This document shows, piece by piece, positions 48,801 to 62,800 of a DNA stretch of 64,000 nucleotides (the stretch's first letter is position 1; each line of letters opens with the position of its first letter). The stretch is from Litoditis marina. Lineage: Eukaryota; Nematoda; Chromadorea; Rhabditida; Rhabditidae. Location: assembly GCA_964036275.1 (NCBI GenBank), contig OZ038433.1:10271048-10335047 (forward strand). Reading direction: 5' to 3'. Made by a program: the position numbers and the translations under genes. The notes beneath the pieces were generated by a model that did not search any database, was not told the origin of the DNA, and saw nothing but the letters and a program-made list of their open reading frames with translations.

Positions 48801-51800
48801 GTTGTATGTCTATACTATGTAAGACTTTATCTTTCCGTTATAAGTTCTTAATCGTTTTTGATTTTGTTTTTTGTTTCAGATAAGTCAGAGGGTGCGATGT
48901 ACCTGCGACTGACTCTCACGGGTTTAGAGGTCTGGCCTGGTCTCTATGTTTGCGTCGAAGGGTAGGTTTTGGGTGAATTCTATATGTAAACGGGTTTTTT
49001 GGTAACTTTTTTTCCGGTAACTTCGATAGGTAACCGGTCGGTAACCGAAAATGAAAAACCGGTTACCTGTTTTTCCAACGCAAAATGTGGTTTTTACCGT
49101 TAGTTTGTACGGTAACCAGATTCCAGTTTTAGGTTACCTACCGGTTACCTGTCAGGTAACCTAAAAAAAGGGTTACCAAAAACCCGGTTAGTTTTAGAAT
49201 TGGCCTATGTTTTGTGTTATCTATGACCTATAAGTTTGTTCAGAAGCTGTATTTCACCATCCTAGTTTGATGTGCACCGGATCAAAGTGCAAACACAGCA
49301 CAATATTCATATATAAACATGCACTTTTCCATGTCTTTAACCTTAACTGAGCGAATTACATGTCAATGACGTAGGCCGGATAATTTCGGTTCGACCGTTT
49401 CAAGAGTGTAACAGTCCTTCTCGAGCAAAGTAGGATGGTCGTGGCTGATTTCGCATAAAATCTCATGTTTCGGAGTGGATAGTGGGCTCCAGCAATTGAA
49501 GCTTAATCAAAGTATCCTACCAACGGTTTGGTGCAAATAAGCAGGAACATTTGGAAAACGAGGCACTTTTCGAGACAAAATCTTGAAATTTTACCTGTTT
49601 AAAATGTAAAACGGATTGCTTGTCGAGAAATAGTTGAATCTTGCTGGTTCATCTATATTGTAAATGATTCTAAATGAATATGACCCAGTCATATGCTTTC
49701 AGAAGTGGTTGTCAGTTGGAGTCTGCGGTGTTGCTGGCATTTCTGCAACTTGTGATGGATGTCACTGGATTGTCTCAACTGTCCCCCTACGTTTTGGATG
49801 TGCTCCATAATGAGGTACAATTATATTTAAAAGAACGGTTTATCAAAGAAAGGTTGGGTTACATGAAACCCGGCTATGTGTAGTCATAATGAGGTACAAT
49901 ATATATTCTTGAGAATAAAAAAACGGGTTACCAATAAAAGGCTAGGTTACCTAAAAATCCGGAATTGACTTTTTGACGTTAAATTGACTTCTGACGGAAT
50001 TGACGTAGAATTGACTTTTTTTCGTGTTGTACCGCGGTAGGCGTTGTTATTGAGCGGGAAATCATATATTCCTAAAGTAATATTGTTTCAGAAATTCAAC
50101 GAGTTGGTGCTGAATGCAGTGATAATGGTGCTCTCTGGGTGTGCCGTTCATAGAGGTTTGTCATTTCCGGTACTTTTTTTCTCTAAAAAGGTGTCTGGCC
50201 TCTTTAAATAAGATTATTTGAAATGTATCTGTATTAAAATAGAATTATTGTTACTTATTGATAGAGTCATGTGTTGAGTGAAGCCACTCGAAATTGTTGC
50301 TACCCCAATTCAAAACGATTTTGCTCACTTCTCAGGGGGTTTGACCGTTGATTTTTAGTAACATATTAGATTGCAGCTTCTTATATCATTCAAAAGTTTC
50401 GTGGCAGCAATCTTAACGAGCAGTCGCGCTTGAGTTGAACGATATATGTATGGAATAGTTTTCAGGAACTTTTTTCGTGAGACATTTTGATGACGTTGTC
50501 TATCGATACTGGCCAAAAGCCAATGGAGTATTTCGATGGAAGCTGGTAGGTTGTCGAACGTTATTTGTGGCCAATACGACCCTCTCAGACAATTCCCAGC
50601 CAATTAGCAAGCCATTCTCGTAGCCACCTCAACGAGAGAGTGTGCAGGTCAGAGAGACGCAGGCTGTCTCATCCCGTCTGCCGCCTCATTGACCTGCGTG
50701 CTCTGTCGCTTTAGTAGCTTGCTAATCGCATAAAATTGGCGCCAATTTTGCCGAGCCCCTAAAATCTACAAATTTCCGGCTACAACTTAAACTTACGTCG
50801 TCGTAAAATTGCCCAACAAAAAGCAAGTAATATTTCTACGGGACATTATAAGTTTACGACCCTCCCTCCCCTTGAAAAAATCGCAAAACCATCTTTCTAA
50901 TTCTGGATATTTTTAGGCCTTCACGGCCTAGTTTACGTGGTCAGTGTGTCAGCAGCCGTACTTAGGGAATTCTGTCGATATGGTTAACCTCTATAGTTTA
51001 CTATTTAGAGCTAAGGTTTGGCTAGTCGACCAAAAGGAGGCGGTTTTCAGATTTGATTACGTGAAAATCAATGATTTCGTATAGAAAAAGACAAAACTAC
51101 CCTGTTTTTTGGTGAACTTCAATGGGGTATGTTTACAGCTGTCGTTGTTGACTAACGCCATGCGGGGTACCGCCAGTCTTCGAGGTATATCTCGAGAAGC
51201 TAACTTGGACCTCCAAGTTGTATGTAGAACTAAGGGCGGACTGCTGGGCAAGATGGGCATGTTCGAGCGTACCTCACTACTGCTTATCTCAGCTAACTCC
51301 ATCAGAAAGGTAGGTCAAATGACAGGTTCCTGCCATTCATCTCAAAATCAGATAGTTATTATCATTGTTTTCAAATTTCTATGCGTATAGTTTACCAGTT
51401 CGCCTATTGCAAAGCTTCTGCAAGTGTGAGATATTAAATCAGAAAATGGATGTATAGCATACCTCACCACTGCCCTTCTCAGCTAAGCTCACTCATATCA
51501 GGAAGGTTGGTCAACGATAATTGCTTGAAGTTGTACAGTCTTCGCTATTTCTACTGAAAATGCTACAGAAACTGCCGAATTCTATCGGTAATGTCAACGT
51601 TCGTACTCACTTCTATCCTAACACCAGTAAGAGATTACTCGAAATTAACCCGTCCTCCCTTTGAAAAACGAAGTTGGTATGGTAGTCATACTAGAAGTAA
51701 ATTGAAAAGTCACGTAAAGTTAACATTCGAATGATTCATCGTTTTTCATTGCACGCTGCACGTTTCTGAGTGCTGTTGTGTTTAACATGTTTCACGTTGA

Positions 51801-54800
51801 CAGTGTAGTAGGCGAGGGTGGCGACTGGCGATAGAAATGAATGAGCTATGAGCATATCACCACCCCGTGCGGTTTGTATAAAGATACCGCGGGGATCGAA
51901 CCCCTCCTAAATGATGACGAAATAGGACACTCTTATATGCGAATGTTGTACCTGGGACGAGCCATCGCCTAAGCTGCGCGTCATGTTCTATTGAATTACC
52001 CGTTTTTCCTACAATACGATTTTCGAGCCACCCACATTTCGAACCAGTTTTTCGAAATGGTTGATAATACACCCTGAAGTATGTAATTTAATTTTTTCTC
52101 AAATAGCTCATCCGGCTATTTGAGCTAAGTGATTACGGCCATATCATTTAGGTAAACTGTGAGAAAAAGATGAATAAGAAAGGTGAATCAATATAATATG
52201 TTTGATACACCATGATGTATAATTTCAGATCTCGGCTGGCCCTGTGGAACTTTCATCAATAGTTTCTACCAGTACTCATCTCGTGACAGCTGAAACTACA
52301 TCTCAGTCGCCCAGTTCGAGTAACCAGGCTGGTCCCTCCACCTCAGTTGATCTACCGGCAGAACTTCGTGCTCCCACTGTCCCCGATAAAGTGCTGCCAC
52401 TAGCAACAGAAGTGCTTCTCGTTGGTATCCAGCGGCAGCATGATATGCAGAGACAAGATCTCCCAACCACCTCTACCCTACCATCTGATGTCGAAAGAAG
52501 CCCGGATACGACACATGAGAAATGCTCGTCTACCACGGGTACTTTCCATGAGCAGGGAACGGTAGTGGATACTTCTCATGGGAAGGCAACGGTACCCCTT
52601 GTGACCAGCCTACTGCGACCACCCAATCGGAGGTCAAAAACGCTGTTTGGTGTGACTTTGACGTCAAACGAAGTGCCACGAGTGGAACTGAAACAAATTC
52701 CCGACAATTGGGACTGCAGCATCAAGGAGGTATGTTTCAGTTTTATTATTATTGATATTATTTTATTATAAAGTGTTCCTTCAATTTACCTATTTACCAT
52801 ATTCATAGGAATTGAGCATTTTCTTTTTGTTCGTGGATAACTATGACTATATGACTCCGTTTCAATTATACAAGTGTATGCCTGTTTCAAAGTAATTGTT
52901 CCATTTGATTTTTGCCCCACTGCGTCCGATTGTTGTTTTTTGTACTTACAGCGAACGTAGTACCTTTTTGAGTGCTCCATTGAATCACCTGTTTTTCTCA
53001 GGCCAATTACACATGCAACCAAAATGCAACCAGGTTGCATGTGTAAAGACAGTTTGGTTGCTTTCCAAATGCTACCGGGTTGCTTTCGGTTGCTTTTCAA
53101 ATGCAACCAAAAGCAACCAAATTGGATTAAAACCGGAAAATGTCCAAAAATTGAGTGTTTGGTTGCATTTGAAAAGCAACCAAAAGCAACCCGGTTGCAT
53201 TTGGAAAGCAACTGAATTTTCTTAACACATGCAACCCGGTTTCATTTTGGTTGCATGCAACCTGGTTGCATGTGTAAACCGCCTTTTTCTCACAGGCAGA
53301 ACTACCCTAAATTCAACAGTAGTCGCACTTCACTATTGAGAACGCCAAACGTAGGGCGACTTCGTTGGACGTTACAATGAATCTCTTGTTTTCCTTACAG
53401 TCGGGATATGCAACTTGCTTAACTTCTACAGTAGTGGGCTATTTACTGTATAGAACATCATCTCTCACCCTGTTTTGTTTGTAGATTGGTTAACCAGATA
53501 AAACGCCTGATCTTCCATTATTTTCTGTAATCAACAATGTCGCCTCACGTATGTGAGAACCTACCACCTTGTTTTGTATCGTAGCCTTATCAACCAAACA
53601 CCCGATTTTCACAAATTCCGTGGAAAAATCGCCTCACGTACTTTTTACAGGGTTCGGAGACGTACAAGCTTCTGAGAGAATTTCTAAACAAGGTGATAGA
53701 AAGAACACGAATTTCTCTGATTATTACCAACGAATCAGACAAATTCAAAGGTAAGGGATTCACGTATTTTATGTCCAAGTGTTCGATAGCTTAGATTTCT
53801 ATCGTATTCGATTGATAATTTCTGTATTGAAATGACCAAGGTTGACAGCAGCAGATCGAGTTCAACTTTTTCTATTAAAAAAGTGTTGTAGTTGAAAAGT
53901 GGAATTAGTATACATGCCGATGTTAGGTTGTATCTCGAAAACATGATTTCTGTGTCAAAACCATTCGAGTAAGAGATAGATCACATTTACCGTGGACGGG
54001 ATCTCTTTATCTTCAGCCTATTTCATTTTATATTTGTTTTCAGATAAATTAGGTGGCGACGTCCACTTGCGATTGGCTCTTAATGGTCTATTGATTTGGC
54101 CTGGACTGTATGTTTGTATCAAAGGGTATGTTTTATATCATCTCGTGGCGGAGTTCAGTGACCACTTAGAACAAGCCTGGTTGTGGAACAGTAAATTACC
54201 GTTCGGTACAGCATGGCGGCAATGCAAATCGATTTTTGTTCTCTAAGCGTCTGCGTCTCGCCGAACCGTTCTGTTCCTGAACTGTTCCGACCGAACGCGA
54301 ATCTGTACTTTACAGAGCGCGTTCTAAGCAGACGGATACGGGGATACGCCTACACAAGTTATTGTTTCACTCATTAGCGCGTTTCAAACATTTGTCGCTA
54401 GTGAAAATGAGCCTCAACCTCAATGCCAGAATAGGCCAAAATGAGCGTCATTCTGATTAGCTAATCCTATGCTTTCAGAAGTGGTTGTCAGTTGGAATCG
54501 GCCGTGTTGCTGGCCTTTCTGCAACTTTTAATGGATGTCACTGGAATGTCTCAACTGTCCCCCTACGTTGAGGCCGTACTACATTATCAGGTACGGTATA
54601 GTCTCCATCTCAACAAGAAAGACTGCAAAGGGCTCAATCGTTCTGAGTGCTCAGAATGATTTGCGCCAATTTTCTGTGATTGGTCAGCTACAGAAGAATG
54701 AGCATGACGGTCAATGAGGACACGCAGACAACTGCGTCTCTCTGACCTGTGCACTCTCTTGTCGAGGCCGCTACAAAAGTGGCTGGCCAATCGGTTGGGA

Positions 54801-56742
54801 ATCGTCCTCAGACCATAGACTGTTAATTACAAATTTGCGCTTGGTCGAAACTGTATTGCAACAAATCTAGAGATATAGTGGACCCCGAAGAGACGTCACA
54901 CGACGAGGGGAAAAATCAATATATATGAGAGCCACGCTGTATAAACAGTAATTTACTGTTTTGGAACGACGCTTGTTCTGAGTCTGAGTGTGGGGCGAGC
55001 GGTGGTTGACAACAGATGAGACAGTGTGTAGATCAAACAGACGTAGATGAGCTGGTCGCAGACCAAATCCGTCCCCTCCAAGATTGACCGTAGGATGTCC
55101 ATAACGGTTTGACGGAACCTATGCTTACTATTCAGAAACTAACTCTAGGATCAAGGTAATTGTCTAAATAACCATATAAGAACCCATGCCATGACGAAAG
55201 TTTTTGAAATAGGCTCAAAACTAGGCGGCCTTCCTTCAAACTTTAAATCATGTAAATTAGATTATTTTCGATGCGAAATCATGAAGTTGGAGTATTTCAA
55301 TTGAAGTATCCGTTAAAATGCTTTGTTTTTTGTAAATTTCGCACCACACTCCAAAAATGTGGGTTTAAATGGTGAGTATTATTTTCTTAATAATTATTTG
55401 AAAGGTTTTTTTCAATAAATATGTTATGTTCCAGAAATTGTACGATTTGGTTCTAAATCCAGTGATAGCCATTCTCTCGAAAGTTAATAGAGGTACGCAG
55501 GTTTATTTTATGTTCTCGTGTATACTTCCCTTTCCCAGGAACAAAATTCACTCGAAAAAAAAACCTTCTCATTCATTTTTTTAACAAAATTTGGCCATTT
55601 TTGAAGGCTCAATCGGTTTCCTTTCACAGAATAGTAGAAGTTCACCAGTGCATGTGTTGGACTGGGACGGTATTTCAAGTATATAATTTAGTATTTTATT
55701 ATTTATGCATCTATCTATCTATCTAATATATGTATATATTATTTACTAAAATATCTGTCCAAGTAATTGAGTATTTGTTGAATTATCGACTTGTTGGCTG
55801 AATCAAACGATCTCCATTGGCCAGTTTTAGGACGTTGTTCTGGGAAAGCGTTCGATGAGGTCGTGCTGCGATACTGGCAGAAGGGCAATGGAGTGTTTCG
55901 ACATAGGCTGGTAGGTTATGCAATGTCATAAAAATAATGAAAAGCTTTCAGTCGGTAGGTTAACTGGCACCTAACATGTGCTGGAATTTACGAATTTTCC
56001 CATTCGTAATCCTTCTCGTTAATGGAAAAATAATGGTCGCATGCTCATTTTGCTTCTCGAAATTTCATTTGTGTACTGTTTACAGTTGTTAACCATTTAC
56101 AGCAGACCTTATTGGGTCAAGCGGGGAAGAAGAGTATCACTCTGCGAGGTATGTCTCGAGAATCGAACTCGGGGCTCCAAAAACTGTGTCAGACAAAGGG
56201 TGGACTTCTCGACAACATGGGCATGTTCGAGCATACCTCAGGCAAAATGAGAATGTTCGCGTATGCTTCACCGCCGGTTATCTCAGCTGACTCCATCAAG
56301 AAGGTTGGTTTTGTCATTTTCATACTCTTGGCCTAAACAGTTGATGTCGACGTGAAGCAGTAGAAAGCACGCCTATCGATCTAGTTGGCGTTCACGCGCG
56401 CGAGTTTTGTATTACAAACAGAAATAGGTTTAACTAAAATAAAAGAAACTAGAATGAAGTTGTTAACGCATGAATGAATAAATGAACTATGGTTAATTAT
56501 ATTATCTATAAAAGTTGAATTATTGATTACCTTTGAAGTTATTGTGAAGTCGTTCAGATCTCAGCCGGTCCTCTGGACTGGCAGGAGGGCGATGACAGTG
56601 ATGTGGAGGTGGTGGAAGTACCTCCCAAGCCGGCTCCCGAGGTCATAGATCTCACGGACGACGAGTTAGTTATTTCTTTTCTCTCTTTCTCTCTCTTTCT
56701 CTCTTTCCCTCGCTCTCTCTCTCTTTCTCTTTCTCTTTCTCT

Positions 56743-56814
<72 letters not shown>

Positions 56815-59800
56815 TAAGATCTCACGGACGACGAGTGAGTTCTAATAGTTGTCAGGCGGCGTAGAAATCCTTCCAACCTCATGGGAAACTCATATGAGTT
56901 TCTCTTCTCATGAGAATCTCATGAACACCTCATGAGCTTCTAATGTTGTAGTACCAATCAGTAGAATATCATCAGAAGTTCGTAAGATGTTGCCAATGAT
57001 GTATCTCATGAGGGTTTGAGGGATTGTCAGACGATTAGCGAATGAATAAGTTAATTTGTGTACTGTGATTCATTCACAATTACATACAACCGTAGATGGA
57101 ACTATAGAGGGGGTGGAGATGGGCATAGGGGCGCTTTATCACCAGCTCATGCGGTCCGCCAGATAGATACCGCGCGGATCGAACCCCGGTCTGTGGCGCG
57201 ACAGCCGCACCATACACCACTTGACTAGAGTGGTTAAGGAATTGAATTGAATTGGAATTGAAAAAAATTGAAAACCAATTCCAAAGAATTGAATTGAATT
57301 GGTTTTTCGGAATTGGTTAACCACTCTACACTTGACCAATCGGGCCCGCAATGACCGAATCATCGTTGTAATTAGATCTCGGTACATGCGATAATTTTCA
57401 CATTTCGACCGAACAGCAACGGGATAGGATGACAAACACCGTATAGAACTGAAAGATCGTACCCTATATCATTTGTTTTAAGCGCATCATGCATAGCTCT
57501 AGGAATTTTTTGTGAGTACCAGCATTACTTGATTGCCCTTGCTGTCACACAGTTTCTAGCTCTGAAAACCAAATTATTCATTCAACTCTAGAGACTTAAA
57601 GAAGGACGATTATGTGGTCCAATCGCAACCGCAACGATCCAGTCCTTCAAACCGTAATACATTTTTCAATTGCAGTTTAAAGGACCGTTGACACGGGATT
57701 GGTCCACAATCGTCCTTCTTGAAACTTAGTTTTTGAAGTAGTATTTTCGGACGAATATTGTGTTTAAGTGAGAAATTCATTGCGTTTCAGTGTACTGGTG
57801 GTTGATTCGCCAAGTGTGGTTACGATTCCAGAGAAAAATTCTGGAGCACAAAATGTTACAGAGGTAGGCATGAGCGAAGCAAAGAGCGTCATGAACTATT
57901 TCACGAGTTGAAGATCAAATCCAGATCGTCCTGGATTGGGTTGTGTTTGTGTTTCTCAACTTTTTCTCATAAAAAAGTGTTTTCAAAATACTTCGTTTCA
58001 AAATGTGATGATGTGATTGATTTGTAATATAGAGTAGATTTTTGCACTGCTTACTGAACACTTCATGTTTCCATGTGTTGATTGTATTGCGGTAATGACA
58101 GAACTAGGTGGAGCTTGTTTAGTGTGACTGTTTAGAGATCATTTTATTTTTGTTTGCAGAATACGCCAGCAGATCACTGTATTCGCTCCACCTCTACCTC
58201 CTGTGAGGCATCCTCAGGCGGTAGTTCTGCAATGCCTGGAGCCTTGGCTGACACACTCCATAGGTGAATTTCGCTCCCTTAAAGCAGGACGATTATGTGG
58301 ACCAATTCCGTGTCAACGGTCCTTTGAAGTTTAAAGGACTGAAGCGTTGAGATTGAACCACACAATCGTCCTTCCTCAATAGTCATACCCCAGTAAATCT
58401 GTCCGAATAGCCGGGAAAAGTAGAAAAACGAACTACTTTTTTTCTCTGAAAACATGAAAATTCGTCTAATTTAGACATGAAATCGTTATTTTTCACGTGT
58501 TTGAAGCTAAAAACGGACTACTTTTCTTCGAATAGTCGGACCTTACTGGTATGTGTGAATAGCCCTGAAGCTTCTATTTTGTCTCTTGCAGAATTAGCCC
58601 GACTGTCGCCAGTAGTGCCATAATTGTTCCACCAGCCGGCACAGTTGATCCGGTGCAACATGCCCGTCCACAGAGTAATATTGCCGTGGCCGTAAACAAG
58701 TCCTGCAGGTAGAAATATATAGTGGGTGCCAAATTTATAAACTTCCGTCTCTCGTCGGAATGGAACCTGCGAGCAAAAGATTGGGTAGCAGGGCGCTAAC
58801 CACTGCGCTATTAGTGCATATATCCAGCAAGCTTCGGAATCAAAGACATGTGTGCGTAGTGCGTACACAGCGAAAAGTGAGATATACAGTACCTGCCCGC
58901 CGTTCCGTTGGCGACGATTATACCACATGGCCTTTACAATTCTGCACAAACTATAGTGGTTTTTAGAGGCAAAAGTACCGGACTCGCATTGGCCGAGGCG
59001 GATTACACAAGCAACAAGCAACCAAAAGTCAACCCGTTTGCTTTTATGAAGAAAATTCTATTCATTTTAGAAAGCAACCGGGTTACTCCTGAGAAGCAAC
59101 CAAGCTCTCTTTACAAAAGCAGCCGGGTTGATAATAAAATCAACGAACTGTATTACTTCACAAAACTTGGTTGCTTTTGTGAAGAATGGTTGGTTGGTTC
59201 TGGAAAACGATTTGGTTGCGTTTCAGTTGCTTTCTAAAATCAGCCGAATTTTCTTTACAGAAGCAACCGGGTCGATATCGGTTGCTTCTTGCTTGTGTAA
59301 TTGGCATTGAATATCATACCAGTACACGTAATGTTACCAGAGGATGTTCTGGCTAGTTCGAAACACGGGTAATTTTTCTCATTGCCGCAGTGTTATCTGT
59401 AACCAGCTTTTTAAGGGAAAACGGTTTGGCTGATGTCCCGACCAGCTTCTCGGGTCGTCGACAAGAGTGCGGGAACCGGACAGCAGCGCTGGTGGCGGCT
59501 GGAGCCAAAGAGAATGGGCCAAAGGCGAAATCGCCAGTTGCTTTTGGAGTTACGCTGACTTCCGATCGGGTTCCATCGGTGGAAATGAAGCAACTTGCCG
59601 ACAATTGGGATTTCAGCCTCAATAAGGTGGATGAAGTTTTTCGGCGGTTCACACACGCAACGGCCTGTATGCAACCAAGTGCAACCCGGTTGCATGTGTA
59701 CAAAACCATTACTATAGGTTGCTTTAAAATGCAACAAAATTTGTCCACAGTTGTGGCTTTTTGATTATATAAACGGATTATGGTTGCATTGAAAAGCTAC

Positions 59801-62800
59801 CAATAGGTTTGTACTCTTGCAACCGGGTCGTATTTTGGTTGCATGCTTCCCGGTTGCATGTGTAATTTTTTTATGTTTCTTCTGAGAACCCGAGTGATCC
59901 TGGTAACTTACCTAAACGGTTGATTTCCATATCTGGTTTTTTTCGACAATTTTATCTACTTACAGGGTTACAAGTCGTACAAAGATCTGATCAATTTCGT
60001 GAATGTGTGTTTGGCACGAACAAACAACACCTTGATCGTCACCAGCAAACTATCTGGCTTCAGAGGTGAGGTGATAGCTGCCTATTGGAGGGTGCATTCC
60101 ATCCCGAACCGACTCTTTCCGAACCGAAACCGAACCGATTCTTCACGAACTAGTTGGTTTGTACTAGAATCGAACCAAATTTAGGACAAAAAAGATGGAA
60201 CCGAACCACTTCAAGTAATTAATGCTGAATTCGGTCGAACCGGTTATTAGGGTTCGGTTCGATTTCATGTCGGTTTGACTACGCAAACGGTTCGGTTTTC
60301 TTCCGAACCAAGTGGTTCGTGAAGAATCGGTTCGGTTTTGGTTCGACTAAGACGGTCACACGCCGAATCGGCCGCGCCGATTGCTCGGCCATTTTCACAA
60401 GAAAGCCGGTATTTCGTTAACCCTCTCAGTTAGCCATTAGGGTCAACCCTTTTGTTACAGTGTATGTTCATGGTCATCCACTATGGTTTGATTTGTTTGT
60501 AGTTTCTAGGTTAGTTACTGGTATAAGTTTTTCGCACTCACAAATGGTTTCACGAATAACGGTACATGTTGTACAGAGTTCGTAGATAGTTATGACGTCT
60601 AGAAAGTAAAGGAAACGGCTATTAAAACACAGTATTCTGCTGTATCCCCCAGAACTTATCAAAAAGGGTGAGTGTCGGAGTGCTACTATGTTCACCATAA
60701 TATGGTGCATAGTAGTACTATGACGTCAATTTATTTAATTTATTATGTTTTTTAACTTAATTTCCAGACTTGGTGGAAGGCGACTGCTACTTGCGTTTGA
60801 CCCTCAGCAGACTCCCCAAATGGCCCGGTCTTTTCTTCAATGTCGAAGGGTCGGTTTTTTCAGATCTATCATACTGCCTTCATAGAATAACGACATTTGA
60901 GGTAATATTCATGAACATCCCAACCTTTCTCTTCCTATCTTAGTCTCTTCAAACATACACTATTTTTCTGCTATGACATATTATCGGGATGGTAGTGTCG
61001 CGAAACATTGCTGAAGGTGCCGGGATGTTCTAGCATACCCACTCTGGTTACTGTCGGTCAAGCGAAAATTCGGTTATCATTCTCGATTTGCTGTACCTGT
61101 TTCCTAGTTCCTAGTACTTCTTTTCGTATCAAGCTCATTCCTTAACGTCGTCCAATAAGGTGTGGTTTTTGTGATAAAACTTTATTAGTATCCAAGTATC
61201 CATGTGGATTGTTAATTTTCTCAGTGACGGCTGTCGCTTGGAGTCCAAAGTCTTGCTGGCGTTTGTGAAGTTTCTGCTGGACGTCTGTGGAATGTCGTTT
61301 CTCTCCCCCCACGCAGCGGCTTTGCTATATAATGAGGTAGAGTTCGTTTATTGATAAATTTTGATTTCGATCGATTCTCGTTTGCATCTCGCTCAAATTT
61401 AGTCGATTTTCAGTTTCCTTCATGTATGTCACATGCTTGCATGTAAATAAATCCTAAATCTATTATTAATTCACATACGAACATGTTATGTAAAAAGGGA
61501 AACTATTATGATGAAGACACCGAAACATTCAAACGCTCTACGGTTTGCTGTAGAAAAATGCTGGTATACAACAATTACGTTGTTTGCATGAATATTCATG
61601 TATAGTTCTAAAAAATTCAAGTCATGTGACCAGTTTACTGAAGATGTTTCAGGCTGGTCACGTCACACGTCAAATTGTTTTCCGTAAATACGCCTGTCAT
61701 TTTGATACTTGAAATTTTTTCAGAGTTGCTGCAAGCTGGTCTTAGACGCGGTGTGCCGTATCCTTCAGCAGTGTTCAGCGCACCCTCAACAAGGTGAGGG
61801 ATAGGTATCGATCAAGTTTATTGCTTTCAATATGCAATAGTTGTGAGATTAAAGCAGGACGATTATATGGACCAACCTCGTGTCAACGGTCCTTTAACCT
61901 GCAATTGAAAAATGTATTGCAGTTCAAAGGACTGAACCGTTGCGATTGAACCACATAATCGTCCTTCTTTAACTGACGCCCGGGAGCGGTGAGAGGGGAA
62001 CTCTGCCCGCATAGAGGCGGGGCATAGGAAACATACAAAACACCAGAGTAACGAACGACAAATGTCTCTTGTCGGATAATCCCGGAGAGCCTATTGTCAT
62101 AAATTACTTCGTATACGTCTTGGAAAAATACGTATTGATTTTTCACACTAAAATCAGGTGATGTCCGTTTTTAGGTTGTGGGGTTCTGTGCCGTTTCGAT
62201 GAGATTGTGTGGTGGTACTGGAATGCGGACAACGGATTATTCCGCGATTCCCTTGTGAGTTATCGAAAAATATGCATTCATTAATTATACAAAGAACTCA
62301 AACGTAGGGCGACTTTGTTGGGTGCTCCATTGAATCACCCTTTCTTTTTCAATCCAACTTTTGAACTACCCAAATTTCAACAATAGTCTCACTTTACTAG
62401 TAAAAACATGGTCTGCCACCCTGTTTTGTATTATGGTTACCCAGATGAAACACCTAATTTTCAATCATTTTTTGTGTACAACAAAGTCGCCTCACGTATG
62501 ATAAGAACTATCGACTACACATACAGGAACGTGTGGGGCCCGTAGGAAAACGTTCCGTCTCGTTTCGTAAGCGTACGGTCAGTTGGGTATGTAAGGGTCA
62601 GCGCATCTGAGTATATTTGATCTGCACATTCTCTCATCTGCAATAACTCAACGAGCGCGCATTTCTGGATTCGCCGATTTGCGTCTTCTTTATAGAAGTA
62701 ACGACTACAGGCTGTAGACTACAGCAGTGTTTCGTTTTATCATTTACCTGTACTAAAATAACAGCCGCCGGGATCTTAGAAAAAAAATAGTGTGATGATG

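Larger units (their letters stand above)
47860..51309 (+). other. Repeated module A
   Basis: End of exon 46958-47955 plus six exons to 51309. Ordered landmarks: VPRVELKQIPDIWD; FKLLRVFLNKVFGRTGRFLI; LRLTLTGLEVWPGLYVCVEG; GCQLESAVLLAFLQLVMDV; KFNELVLNAVIMVL; FDDVVYRYWPKANGVFRWKL; KGGLLGKMGMFERTS; ISAGP. Predicted mostly helical. No catalytic motif seen. Confidence 0.75.
52229..56303 (+). other. Linker and repeated module B
   Basis: Exon 52229-52729 repeats the Ser/Thr/Pro linker of exon 46958-47955 (shared VERSPDT, RAPTVP, PLVTSLL, RRSKTLFGVTLTSNEVPRVE). The six exons to 56303 repeat module A with identical phases. The linker and lead are much closer to A than to C, so A and B are probably the youngest duplicates. 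The last exon (56103-56303) carries a small internal repeat around MGMFEHTSGKMRMFAYAS. Confidence 0.75.
56558..57863 (+). other. SUMO-interaction-like acidic exons after module B
   Basis: Exon 56558-56664 reads ISAGPLDWQEGDDSDVEVVE and ends with EVIDLTDD, a hydrophobic core followed by acids as in known SUMO-interacting motifs. Exon 57791-57863 starts with a second hydrophobic patch, VLVVDSPSVVTIP. Binding is inference. Confidence 0.6.

Noticed and set aside
11002..49205. CRISPR array suspected from regularly repeated GGTAACC and GCAACC words
   Set aside because: Units are inverted, degenerate and unspaced, and the window is eukaryotic.
59391..59406. Exon start of module C at 59391
   Set aside because: Joined to the preceding exon it meets a stop; the acceptor ending at 59406 keeps the frame.
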